The notes under the pieces are model-generated. The model had not been told where the DNA came from, ran no database searches, and worked only from the letters and a program-made list of their open reading frames with translations. From Verrucomicrobiales bacterium (GTDB taxonomy: Bacteria; Verrucomicrobiota; Verrucomicrobiia; Limisphaerales; UBA11320): 38,263 bases of DNA. The stretch is taken from positions 1 through 38,263 of the forward strand of contig JAEUHE010000272.1 in the NCBI GenBank assembly GCA_016793885.1. The letters are read 5' to 3'. The position numbers and the translations under genes were made by a program. Shown in pieces: positions 26,702-34,302 of this stretch; the first letter of the stretch is position 1; every line of letters begins with the position of its first letter.

Positions 26702-26730
26702 TACCCACGGAACACACAGAACACACGGAG
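26702..26730. repeat. 9-nt-periodic repeat (ACACACGGA family)
   Basis: The words CACGGAACACACAGAACA and CACACGGAG recur with a 9 nt period. It has a different sequence from the CCACGGAT element beside it but the same periodic design. It is non-coding in any convincing frame. Confidence 0.5.
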
Positions 26731-26811
26731 TCGGAGGTAATTGAGCAGAAGAGCAACTTCAGTCGGCTCGGCCACTCGCCCCGCACCCGCGGTCGGGGTT
26801 GCGGTCTCTCC

Positions 26812-27306
26812 TCAGATCCGTGTGGTCCGCGTGGTCCGTGGGAAAAATGTCCCCGCTCCCAAGGCTTCCACGCCTTCCAGTTCGAGATTGCGCCGTCGAA
26901 GTTTGAAAGTGCCGACCGCGAGACAGACGAATGAAGTTAGCCACAAGAAATAGCCACTTTTCGGCCAACCCTCCTCAGCGCCGCAAAGGATCAGGAAGGA
27001 AGAGACGTGCACACTGAAGCCGGTCGCACAAGCCAGCCAAAGCACGTTGGAAGCGCGGGATCGAAACAGGGAGAAGAGCAGGGGCGACAGCACCATAAAC
27101 ACGTTGGGAATCGTGTAAGAACCGTAGAGGAGTTGATCCTGGTCTCCCTTCCAGGCTTCTACCAGCATTTGGAGTGAAGCCTTGGCGCAGTCCCATCCGT
27201 CCGCGTCCGGTATGGCGGGCATGAACATGGAGACGACATAGGCTGCCCAGGCTACTCCGTACCAGGGATTGAACCAGGGACGGGAGGGGGAAGGGGTCTC
27301 GGTCAT
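26812..27306 (-). CDS. Hypothetical membrane protein with four predicted helices
   Basis: I do not recognise this 164-residue protein. Four hydrophobic segments are visible (about 16-32, 65-83, 86-110 and 115-135), so it is an integral membrane protein. The start at 27306 (MTETPSPSRPWFNPWYG) was chosen because the open frame upstream of it runs through the antisense of the next gene and has no membrane character. The last dozen codons (TFFPRTTRTTRI) and the stop are formed by a CCGTGTGGTCCG-type repeat (26813-26842), so the natural C terminus has probably been replaced or extended. It is the last gene of the minus-strand series from 31937. Confidence 0.65.
   Translation of the reverse strand: MTETPSPSRPWFNPWYGVAWAAYVVSMFMPAIPDADGWDCAKASLQMLVEAWKGDQDQLLYGSYTIPNVFMVLSPLLFSLFRSRASNVLWLACATGFSVHVSSFLILCGAEEGWPKSGYFLWLTSFVCLAVGTFKLRRRNLELEGVEALGAGTFFPRTTRTTRI
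26813..26842. repeat. 9-nt-periodic repeat (TGGTCCGTG family) inside a gene end
   Basis: ATCCGTG, TGGTCCGCG and TGGTCCGTG follow at a 9 nt period. The element overlaps the 3' end of the membrane protein gene on the minus strand, where it encodes TRTTRI and the TGA stop. Confidence 0.6.
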
Positions 27307-27367
27307 GGTCGTGCGTGCGGTGTGGTTAAACCATACCAAGCATGGGGGCCCACCCGGGATGAACCAC

Positions 27368-28204
27368 CTACTGGCTAGGAATCGCCTGATTGAGCTGTCG
27401 GATCGCGGCGATGGTCTGGCGTGCCGCGGCGATGGAGTCAGGAAGCGGGAGCACTTCAGCGGAGAGATAGCCCGCGTAGCCAATGTCTTGGAGGGCTTGG
27501 GCCACCGCCCCAAAATCGGTATGGCCAAGCCCGGCTGCCTGACGGTTACTGTCGGCCAGATGGACATGGCCCACCGAGGAACCCGCCCGGCGGAGGGAGT
27601 CGGCAATCGACACTTCCTCGATGTTCATATGGAAGCAGTCGCACAACAGCTTCACGTTGCGAGTGCGCAGGGAGCTGAGGTAGGAGACCGTATCGTCTAC
27701 CGTGTTGAACAGGTTGGTCTCGTATCGGTTCAGGGGCTCCAGCAATAGGGGAACTCCGTAGACATGCGCCCGCGGGCCCAGTTGCTCCAAGGCCTCGGCC
27801 ATCCAGGCGAGGCTTTGAGCCCGGGTGACTCCGGCTTCGACGCGCCCCTGCATGGAACCGATAATCGCCGGCGCCCCCAGCTTGCCGGCCAGGTCGACGA
27901 TCGCGGAAACGAAGTGGCGAGCCCGTCCTCGGATGGTGGCATCGGGATCGGTCAGACGAAGCTTCTGCACAACCCAGCCTGCTCCAGTTCCGACCGCCGC
28001 GAGCTTTAAGCGGTGTTGCTCCAGCAGATGCTTCAGCTGATAAGCGTCCAGATCGTCGGCCGACGGCGGGAATACCTCCACCGCGTCGAATCCGATCTCC
28101 GCCGCCCGGGCACAGCCATCGCTGAGTCCATCCCAGAACACGAAGGGTCCGCCTTTGGCCTCGGGGACCAGGGACACGGTAACGGCGCTGGCAAACGGCG
28201 GCAT
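27368..28204 (-). CDS. Sugar phosphate isomerase/epimerase family TIM-barrel protein
   Basis: A 278-residue xylose-isomerase-like (AP_endonuc_2) TIM barrel without a signal peptide. Metal and substrate residues at the family positions are E156 in LLLEPLNRYE, D189 and H192 in CDCFHMN, H215 in GHVHLADSNR, and E250 in SAEV. Members act as hydroxypyruvate isomerases, ketose 3-epimerases, inosose isomerases or 3-keto-glycoside processing enzymes. Upstream are the RbsD/FucU-like and phosphohexomutase genes in the same direction, with a 23 bp gap to the former, so it probably acts on a sugar handled by that set. The exact reaction is not predictable. Confidence 0.87.
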   Translation of the reverse strand: MPPFASAVTVSLVPEAKGGPFVFWDGLSDGCARAAEIGFDAVEVFPPSADDLDAYQLKHLLEQHRLKLAAVGTGAGWVVQKLRLTDPDATIRGRARHFVSAIVDLAGKLGAPAIIGSMQGRVEAGVTRAQSLAWMAEALEQLGPRAHVYGVPLLLEPLNRYETNLFNTVDDTVSYLSSLRTRNVKLLCDCFHMNIEEVSIADSLRRAGSSVGHVHLADSNRQAAGLGHTDFGAVAQALQDIGYAGYLSAEVLPLPDSIAAARQTIAAIRQLNQAIPSQ

Positions 28205-28227
28205 AGGTGGAGGCCGTGGTACGGGGG

Positions 28228-28617
28228 TCAGACCGAGATGAGGATCATGTTGCCGTAGGGCGTGGTATCCCCGGTGCGGATCAAGCCAATGGCGTCAGGC
28301 ACGCGCTTCTTGAAATCCAAATGGGGCTCGAACGTCATCGGGATCTTGCGGCAGGCCTTGCGGAACGCGTTCCGAACCGGGACGGCGTTATGGCTCTTGA
28401 ACTCAGCCGCCATAATGACCTCGCCGCATTTCCAGTTCGGGAGAATAGAATTCACCACGTCCAAAACCGTCGGCAAACCCTTTACCAGAGAGATGTCGAC
28501 CGTCTCGATCTCGGGCCAAAACGGGAAGGCGGCATCGGCGATGACCAGCGCATTCGTATGGCGAATGCGGCTCAGCAGGTCGAGAACGTGGGGATTGATG
28601 ATTCCGTTGATGAGCAT
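28228..28617 (-). CDS. RbsD/FucU family sugar mutarotase-like protein
   Basis: A 129-residue protein of the RbsD/FucU fold, whose members interconvert sugar anomers such as ribose or fucose as ring-opened decamers. The N terminus LINGIINPHVLDLLSRIRH contains H20 and is followed by VIADAAFPFWP with D28, at the positions of the RbsD catalytic His and Asp. The C-terminal GNMILISV is the family ending (tyrosine/asparagine near the active site). The ATG at 28617 starts this domain directly; the longer open frame upstream runs antisense in the pgm tail. It sits between the phosphohexomutase and the TIM-barrel gene with short gaps on both sides. Confidence 0.85.
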   Translation of the reverse strand: MLINGIINPHVLDLLSRIRHTNALVIADAAFPFWPEIETVDISLVKGLPTVLDVVNSILPNWKCGEVIMAAEFKSHNAVPVRNAFRKACRKIPMTFEPHLDFKKRVPDAIGLIRTGDTTPYGNMILISV

Positions 28618-28645
28618 AATGAAGTGAGCAGCGGTGAAGGCGGGT

Positions 28646-30082
28646 CTAAGCTCCCAGGAGTTGGTGGCAGGCCTTGCGGAGCTTGCTGAGTTGGTTCGGA
28701 GTCTTGGCCTCGATATAGGACCGGATGAGTGGCTCCGTGCCGCTCGCGCGGAAGGCGACCCATTCACCGTTCGGGAGCAGGAATTTATATCCGTCAGTCG
28801 TGATAAACTTCTGCACCTTGAACGGTCCCACCTTGTCCAGGCCTTGGCCAAGTCGGGCGAGCAGGGCTTCCTTCTTGTCGGCGGGGATTTTGACGTTGAT
28901 GCGGTCGGTGTGGTAAGCGCCGGTATGCTTTTCGATCTCCTTCAGAATCTTGCCCAGCGATTTCCGCTCGGTGGCCACCAGCTCGGCCATGAGCAAGCAG
29001 GCCAGGATCCCGTCCTTTTCGGGGACATGTCCCTTGACGCTGAGCCCGCCCGATTCTTCCCCTCCGACAATGATAGCCTCGCTCTCCATGAGGGCGCCGA
29101 TGTATTTGAAGCCCACCGGAGTTTCGTGGAGTTTGACCTGGAACATCTCAGCCACGCCATCCACCTGATGGCTGGTCGGCACCGTTCGCACGGCCGCCCC
29201 GGTCCATCCGCGGTTCTTCTTCAGGTGGTAGAGGGCCAGCGCCAACACTTGGTTGGGGGTGAGCCAGGTTCCATCCTGGTCGACGATGCCAAAGCGGTCG
29301 GCGTCCCCATCGAGCCCGAGGCCCAGCTTGGCTTTACCGGATCGAACGAGCTTGCTGACCTCGGCCATGCCCTCGGCGTTGGGTTCGGGATGATGGCCGC
29401 CGAACAGCGGGTTCAGTTCGTTGTGGAACAGGGTGATCTTAACCCCGGCCTCCTCAAGCAAGCTGTCCAAATAGCCGTGTCCGGTGCCATACATCAACTC
29501 AACTGCGATCTTGAGCTTGGCCTTCTTGATGGCCTTGAAGTCGATCAGCCGGCGGATCTGACGGAAGTATTCGGGGCGCGGGTCGAAGGTGTCACACTTG
29601 AAGCTGCCGATGACGGCGGCTTTGAAACTCCAATTCTCCGCGGCCAGTTTCTGGATGATCGCCTCAATGGGCTTGGTAACTTCGGTGGTGGCCGGGGCTC
29701 CGTTGGCGGTCGAGAATTTGAGGCCTTGATACTCGGCTGGGTTGTGACTGGCGGTCATGTTGATCCCGCCGATCGCCTTGCGCGTGCGGATCGTGTGCGA
29801 AATGACCGGGGTGGGGGTATCACGGTCGCAGAGGAGAGGGGTGATCCCGTTCGCTGCCAGCACCTCCGCGGCGGCGAGGGAGAACTCTTTCCCCAGGAAC
29901 CGGGTGTCGTAACCGATAATAACGACGGGCTTCCTTCCGGCGATAGAAGAGCCAGGGCGCGCCAACTCCTCCTTAAGGTATTGAGCGATGCCCTGGGTGG
30001 CCAACCGCACGTTGTCGAAGGTGAAATCTCGCGCGATCAAGCCGCGCCAGCCAGAGGTTCCAAATTTGATGGGACAGGTCAT
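28646..30082 (-). CDS. Phosphoglucomutase/phosphomannomutase family protein
   Basis: Alpha-D-phosphohexomutase of 478 residues that moves phosphate between C6 and C1 of a hexose. All four domain signatures are intact: TASHNP (110-115) with phosphoserine S112, metal loop DGDADR (258-263), sugar loop GEESGG (341-346) and phosphate loop RASGTEP (445-451). GEESGG and the overall length suit the phosphoglucomutase/phosphomannomutase group rather than GlmM. It could feed the guanylyltransferase at 8120-9268. It is flanked by nuoA (129 bp upstream) and the RbsD-like gene (28 bp downstream) on the same strand. Confidence 0.93.
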   Translation of the reverse strand: MTCPIKFGTSGWRGLIARDFTFDNVRLATQGIAQYLKEELARPGSSIAGRKPVVIIGYDTRFLGKEFSLAAAEVLAANGITPLLCDRDTPTPVISHTIRTRKAIGGINMTASHNPAEYQGLKFSTANGAPATTEVTKPIEAIIQKLAAENWSFKAAVIGSFKCDTFDPRPEYFRQIRRLIDFKAIKKAKLKIAVELMYGTGHGYLDSLLEEAGVKITLFHNELNPLFGGHHPEPNAEGMAEVSKLVRSGKAKLGLGLDGDADRFGIVDQDGTWLTPNQVLALALYHLKKNRGWTGAAVRTVPTSHQVDGVAEMFQVKLHETPVGFKYIGALMESEAIIVGGEESGGLSVKGHVPEKDGILACLLMAELVATERKSLGKILKEIEKHTGAYHTDRINVKIPADKKEALLARLGQGLDKVGPFKVQKFITTDGYKFLLPNGEWVAFRASGTEPLIRSYIEAKTPNQLSKLRKACHQLLGA

Positions 30083-30211
30083 GAGAATTGCGTCTTCGAC
30101 GTAGCGTCGAGGTGGGGGAGGGGTGCTTGTGAATGTGACTGATGGAGCAGAACTCCACCTGTCGAGTGGGAGATAGACAGGAAGAGACGCGAGGAGGCGG
30201 GCTGAGAACGA

Positions 30212-30607
30212 TCAGCTTTTCCAGTCCAGCGCATTCTTCTTGATGGCGTAGATGTAACCAATGAACAGGATGCCGAGAAACGAAAGCATGCTCCCGAATA
30301 TCAGCCAGGCGTTAGTGGCCAGCATCTCCTTGTACACCACGGCCCAAGGATACAGGAACACCACTTCGATATCGAAAAGGATGAACAGCATGGCCACCAG
30401 GTAGAACTTCACCGACAGACGGCTGTTGCCATCACCCACCGGCAGCATGCCGCACTCGTAAGCGATGTCCTTCATCGGACGCGTGCGCGCCTTAATTTTC
30501 TGATTGGCCCAGCGCCCCAGGATAACCGACCCAATAAGGGTGACGGCGGCGAATCCAACCGCGACAAGTCCTAGCAGCAAGACCGGAAAATACTGATCCA
30601 ATTGCAT
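30212..30607 (-). CDS. nuoA: NADH-quinone oxidoreductase subunit A
   Basis: Small membrane subunit of complex I, 131 residues with three helices (about 7-30, 68-90, 96-120). The loop YECGM (50-54) and the second-helix signature KFYLVAMLFILFDIEVVFLYPW, which has the conserved acidic residues D79 and E81, are complete. It is a full-length, intact gene. No other nuo gene is present in the 38 kb, although nuoA normally begins a nuoA-N operon. The next gene downstream is a phosphohexomutase. It may be a split complex I locus or an extra nuoA copy. Confidence 0.93.
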   Translation of the reverse strand: MQLDQYFPVLLLGLVAVGFAAVTLIGSVILGRWANQKIKARTRPMKDIAYECGMLPVGDGNSRLSVKFYLVAMLFILFDIEVVFLYPWAVVYKEMLATNAWLIFGSMLSFLGILFIGYIYAIKKNALDWKS

Positions 30608-30659
30608 GGGCTGACGTTAGAAAGCCGAAATTCCCTTGGCAAGGGCAGATTTGGAACCC

Positions 30660-31937
30660 CTAAACCTTCCACGGACCGCGCATAGGTTGGCTAATATAGG
30701 TATTGGCCTCCTTGTCGTCGATAAAGCGTTGGCGGCGATCGTCGAACCTCAGGACTCGGCCGACCTGCATAGCAGTCTTGGCCAGGTTCACCAGGGTGCA
30801 AGAGCGGTGTCCGTTGATTTCGTTGAGAGCGAACTTGCTTCGCGTTTTGACGGCCTGGACGAAGTCGGTGACCATAGGAGCCGGGTCGGGGAGGCCGGCC
30901 AGCTTCTTTTCGAGATCCGGGATGTCGGACTTGAACCCTTTCATGATCTTTCCCTTGGGCCCTTGGAGGAAGGCTGCATCCTTTTCCCGGTTTTCGCCAT
31001 CCAGAATGATCTCGGTGCCGTCCTTATACTTCATGCGGATCCGACGGAAGATGCCTACCGCATCCTTGTCCTGTTTCGGTCCGTCGCACTCGATTTCGAT
31101 CGGACTCTCGTTGTCTTTTCCAATGATGTATTGGACCGGGTCGAGGTAGTGCTGTCCCATGTCGCCAAGACCGCCGCCATCATAATCCCAATAGCCTCGG
31201 AAGGTGCCGTGCACGCGGTGGGGGTGATAGGGCTTGAATGGGGCAGGCCCCAGCCAGAGGTCATAGTTCAGTTGGGCGGGAACGGGCTGTGGCGTCAGAT
31301 CGGTGCGGCCGACCCAGCCGAATTTCCAGTCGAATCCCGTCGAGGCATTGAGCGTGACCTTGAGGGGCCCTCCCAACAAGTCATGCATGACCACTTTCTT
31401 GATGGGCTTTACCGTGGTGCCCATACCGTAGAAGCCATCCGAAAAGCGGAACCAGGTGTTCAGCCGGAAAATTCGCTTGTGACGTTTCACTGCGGCCACG
31501 ACCGCTTCGCCCTCCGCGATGGTTCGGGTCATGGGCTTTTCACACCAGATGTCCTTGCCGGCTTTGGCAGCGGCGATCGACATGATGGCATGCCAGTGAG
31601 GAGGGGTGGGGATGTGAACGATATCGATGTCTTTGCGGGCTAGGAGTTCACGAAAATCCTCGTAGCCTTGGACATCAGGACCACCTTCTTTGACGGCGAT
31701 CTCGAGATGTTTGCGATCGACATCACAGACGGCCAGCAGCTTGCAGGCGGTATTGATCGATTTGACATGGCCCATGCCCATGCCGCCGACGCCGATGACC
31801 CCGCGGGTGAGAATCTCGCTGGGAGGCGTGAAGCCGGGCCCGCCCAAGACGTGTCGTGGAACGAGACTGATCGTCGCGAGTCCGGCGATCGTGGTGGAGA
31901 GAAAGTGGCGACGGTTGAGCAGGTGCTTTTTGTTCAT
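30660..31937 (-). CDS. Tat-exported Gfo/Idh/MocA family oxidoreductase
   Basis: Second exported member of this superfamily here, 425 residues. The twin-arginine signal is NRRHFLSTTIAGLATISLV (R9, R10). The nucleotide loop is GVGGMGMG (49-56), the lysine motif WCEKP (131-135), and DYDGGGLGDMGQHYLD carries the His/Asp residues of the C-terminal domain active site. It differs clearly from the protein at 714-1997, so it is not a recent duplicate. It heads the minus-strand series ending at 26812, with nuoA 52 bp downstream. The sugar-type neighbours (phosphohexomutase, RbsD-like, TIM barrel) support a role in oxidising or epimerising a sugar outside the cytoplasm. Confidence 0.9.
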   Translation of the reverse strand: MNKKHLLNRRHFLSTTIAGLATISLVPRHVLGGPGFTPPSEILTRGVIGVGGMGMGHVKSINTACKLLAVCDVDRKHLEIAVKEGGPDVQGYEDFRELLARKDIDIVHIPTPPHWHAIMSIAAAKAGKDIWCEKPMTRTIAEGEAVVAAVKRHKRIFRLNTWFRFSDGFYGMGTTVKPIKKVVMHDLLGGPLKVTLNASTGFDWKFGWVGRTDLTPQPVPAQLNYDLWLGPAPFKPYHPHRVHGTFRGYWDYDGGGLGDMGQHYLDPVQYIIGKDNESPIEIECDGPKQDKDAVGIFRRIRMKYKDGTEIILDGENREKDAAFLQGPKGKIMKGFKSDIPDLEKKLAGLPDPAPMVTDFVQAVKTRSKFALNEINGHRSCTLVNLAKTAMQVGRVLRFDDRRQRFIDDKEANTYISQPMRGPWKV

Positions 31938-32641
31938 AAGCCGTTTCGGATGAAGAGGACTGACGCCCCCGGAGGGCGCTCCATTCAGTTTTCCCGCTGT
32001 AGGGGACGAGGTGACGAGCCCTCGGGGGTGGTAAATCCCCTGCGGTCCCGAAGACTCCTTACGTCGTCTCCTACAGGTGAAGGAATGGGACTTCGGGGCT
32101 GTAGGGGACGAGGTGACGAGTCCTCGGGGGTGGTAAATCCCCCTGCGGTGCCGAAGCCTCCTGACGTCGTCTCCTACAGGGGAAGGGAGGGGACTTTGGG
32201 GCTGTAGGGGACGAGGTGACGAGTCCTCGGGGGTGGTAAATCCCCTGCGGTGCCGAAGACTCCTGACGTCGTCTCCTACCGGGGAAGGGAGGGGACTTTG
32301 GGGCTGTAGGGGACGAGGTGACGAGCCCTCGGGGGTGGTAAATCTCCCTGCGGTCCCGAAGACTCCTGACGTCGTCTCCTACAGGGAGGAGGGCGACGCC
32401 CAACCCACTCCGGATTCAGGTCTTTGCCGGTTCTTACGATTATCTTCATCAGTGACTTGTAACGAATCGAATTGCCCTACGCCTTTCTATCCAAGGGCGG
32501 GTGCTGAACTTGGGCTTCCGACGTCGGGGCTGCTCATAAAAGCCTTGCCTGAAGCGGGTTGGCCACGGCTAGATGGGGCATCAGCCGACGGCACCCCGAG
32601 CTCTTTGCCGTGCGTCTTTGTCAACGGACGACTGTGAACGC
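31938..32641. other. Intergenic region with tandem palindromic repeats
   Basis: No credible gene in these 704 bp. Four tandem repeats fill 31997-32390. The remaining 250 bp before the acyl-CoA ligase contain no clear promoter or operator that I could identify. Frames open across the repeats exist on both strands, as expected for a periodic GC-rich sequence, and are not taken as genes. Confidence 0.7.
31997..32390. repeat. Four tandem ~102 bp palindromic repeats
   Basis: Units begin with CTGTAGGGGACGAGG at 31997, 32099, 32202 and 32304, so the period is 102, 103 and 102 bp. In each, the opening arm is largely complementary to the closing arm ACGTCGTCTCCTACAG about 65 bp later, giving an imperfect hairpin of about 80 bp. 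A linker of about 20 bp (GAAGG...GGGACTT) joins units. Units 1 and 4 share alleles (GAGCCC, GGTCCCG) that differ from units 2 and 3 (GAGTCC, GGTGCCG). There are no variable spacers. Confidence 0.9.
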
Positions 32642-34279
32642 ATGAACTATCCTCAGATCACACTTCCGGAAATGCTGCGAAACACTGTTTCAAAGCGGCG
32701 GCAACACCCCGTCATCCTTTTCCAAAATGCCACCATTACCTATCAGGCCTTTGGGGATCAGGTGAAACGGGTGGCCGCCGGACTTCAGGCCTTGGGCATT
32801 CAGAAGGGCGATCGCGTTGGTCTCATGATGCAGAATTGCCCCCAGTTCGTGGTTGCCTACTTCGGGGCGCTGCAGGCCGGTGCCATCGTCACGTCGACCA
32901 GCCCCATTTATACTTCGCGCGAAGCGGCCCATCAATGGCAGGACGCCGGCGCCAAACTCGTCATCGCGGATCGCGCGCTCAAAGCCACGGTGGAGGCTGC
33001 GCTCGCGGTCTGCTCTTCGGCACAGAGGGTCGTGTGGGTGGATCCGGAGGATTACGCGGGACGCTCCTATGCCAAGGTGGTTCGAGCGATCGCTCGCGCT
33101 GCGAAACGCTCCCGCCCGGCGATCCCTGCCTGGTCGGGCTCCGGTATCGTGTCCCATGAATGGCTTGAGCTGATGGAGCAGGGGAATCGTCCCAAGCCCA
33201 GCGGTCTGCAACCTGAGGATATTGCCTGTCTGCAGTACACCGGCGGGACTACGGGCACCAGCAAGGGGGCGATGCTGACGCATCGCAACCTGGTCACCAA
33301 CACCTATCAAGCGGGCGGATGGCTCTGTGGCGGGCGAGTGATCCCCGAGACCTTGGTCGCGGCGCTTCCTTTGTTCCACATCTACGCGACCACGTGTGTG
33401 ATGATCTATACCATTCGCTGCGGTGGGCGGATGGTGATCCTTCCGCGCTTCGAGTTGCAATCTGCCTTGGACGTGGTGAAGAAATATCGGCCGACGATTT
33501 TCCACGGTGTGCCGACGATGTACGTGGCCTTCAACAATGCGCCCGACGTGAAGCGCTACGGGTTTGATTGCCTGCGCATCTGCATGAGCGGGGGAGCGCC
33601 TCTGCCGGTGCAGGTACGGGAGAAGTTCGAACAGCTCACCGGCGGAAGACTGGTGGAAGGCTACGGCCTCACCGAAACCTCGCCGGTGACCCACATCAGT
33701 CCGACGGATGGCACAGCCCGCAGCGGCAGCATGGGCGTGCTGATTTCCGACACGCAGGCGAAAATCGTCGATGTGGAAACCGGTCTGAAGAAGCTTCCCG
33801 TCGGGGAGGCGGGCGAGTTGTGCATTCGCGGGCCGCAGGTGATGAAGGGCTACTGGAACAAACCCAAGGAGACGGCCAATGTCCTGCGCAAAGGATGGCT
33901 GCATACGGGTGACATCGCCAAGCGCGATGCCGATGGCTTTTTCTACATCGTGGATCGCAAGAAGGATCTCATTATCGCCGGTGGTTACAACGTGTACCCA
34001 CGGGAGGTGGAAGAGGTGCTCTTCGAGCATCCTGCCATTCAGGAGGCCGTTGCCATTGGTGTGCCGGACCCCTATCGCGGCGAGACGGTCAAGGCGTGCG
34101 TGGTGCTGAAGCCGGACGCCCGGGCATCGGCGGACGAGATCGCGTCGTTCTGCCGCGAGCGCCTCGCTTCCTACAAGGTTCCCCGGCTGATCGAATTTCG
34201 GGCGTCGTTGCCCAAGTCTGGCGTTGGAAAATACCTGCGCCGAGAACTCCGCGACGAACATTCCAAGACAACCGTTTGA
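32642..34279 (+). CDS. fadD: Long-chain fatty acid--CoA ligase
   Basis: Activates fatty acids to acyl-CoA with ATP through an acyl-AMP, entering beta-oxidation. It is an ANL-superfamily enzyme of 545 residues. The P-loop is TGGTTGTSKG (200-209). Others are GYGLTET, the hinge region TGD and DRKKDLIIAGGYN, and the C-terminal catalytic lysine K530 in GKYLRRE. The start at 32642 (MNYPQITLPEMLR) fits the family N terminus. It is the first gene of the run with fadN, fadA and etfB (24 bp gap to the next), so fatty acid oxidation is well supported over other ANL substrates. No Shine-Dalgarno is evident. Confidence 0.92.
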   Translation: MNYPQITLPEMLRNTVSKRRQHPVILFQNATITYQAFGDQVKRVAAGLQALGIQKGDRVGLMMQNCPQFVVAYFGALQAGAIVTSTSPIYTSREAAHQWQDAGAKLVIADRALKATVEAALAVCSSAQRVVWVDPEDYAGRSYAKVVRAIARAAKRSRPAIPAWSGSGIVSHEWLELMEQGNRPKPSGLQPEDIACLQYTGGTTGTSKGAMLTHRNLVTNTYQAGGWLCGGRVIPETLVAALPLFHIYATTCVMIYTIRCGGRMVILPRFELQSALDVVKKYRPTIFHGVPTMYVAFNNAPDVKRYGFDCLRICMSGGAPLPVQVREKFEQLTGGRLVEGYGLTETSPVTHISPTDGTARSGSMGVLISDTQAKIVDVETGLKKLPVGEAGELCIRGPQVMKGYWNKPKETANVLRKGWLHTGDIAKRDADGFFYIVDRKKDLIIAGGYNVYPREVEEVLFEHPAIQEAVAIGVPDPYRGETVKACVVLKPDARASADEIASFCRERLASYKVPRLIEFRASLPKSGVGKYLRRELRDEHSKTTV

Positions 34280-34302
34280 CTCGAACCCTCAGATTTTAAG
34301 CC

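Larger units (their letters stand above)
26339..26811. other. Intergenic region with a cluster of periodic repeats
   Basis: No credible gene. The open frames here translate into low-complexity peptides in several frames on both strands. It contains a CGCAGAG-type stretch near 26463-26490, the inverted CCACGGAT element (26505-26606) and an ACACAGAACACACGG stretch (26702-26730). A CCGTGTGGTCCG stretch starts at its right edge and runs into the next gene. Confidence 0.65.

Noticed and set aside
26339..26811. Small open frames in the periodic repeats, such as ones ending in IRVIREIRG-like peptides
   Set aside because: These peptides are the translation of 9-nt-periodic repeats and appear in both strands and several frames.
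28634..30142. A 502-codon open frame on the plus strand opposite the phosphohexomutase gene
   Set aside because: It is the antisense of a gene with every active-site motif intact, and its translation has no recognisable domain. Long antisense frames are common in high-GC DNA.
31668..32207. Open frames running through the tandem repeats
   Set aside because: The translation is a periodic low-complexity peptide, the frame is also open on the other strand, and the DNA is better explained as palindromic repeats.
31997..32390. The tandem repeats as a CRISPR array
   Set aside because: Units are ~102 bp with almost no variable spacer, and no cas gene is present.
32690..34261. A 523-codon open frame on the minus strand opposite the acyl-CoA ligase gene, and similar frames opposite fadN, the PSD1 gene and xseA
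   Set aside because: All lie antisense to genes with complete family motifs, and none shows a domain or a sensible start.
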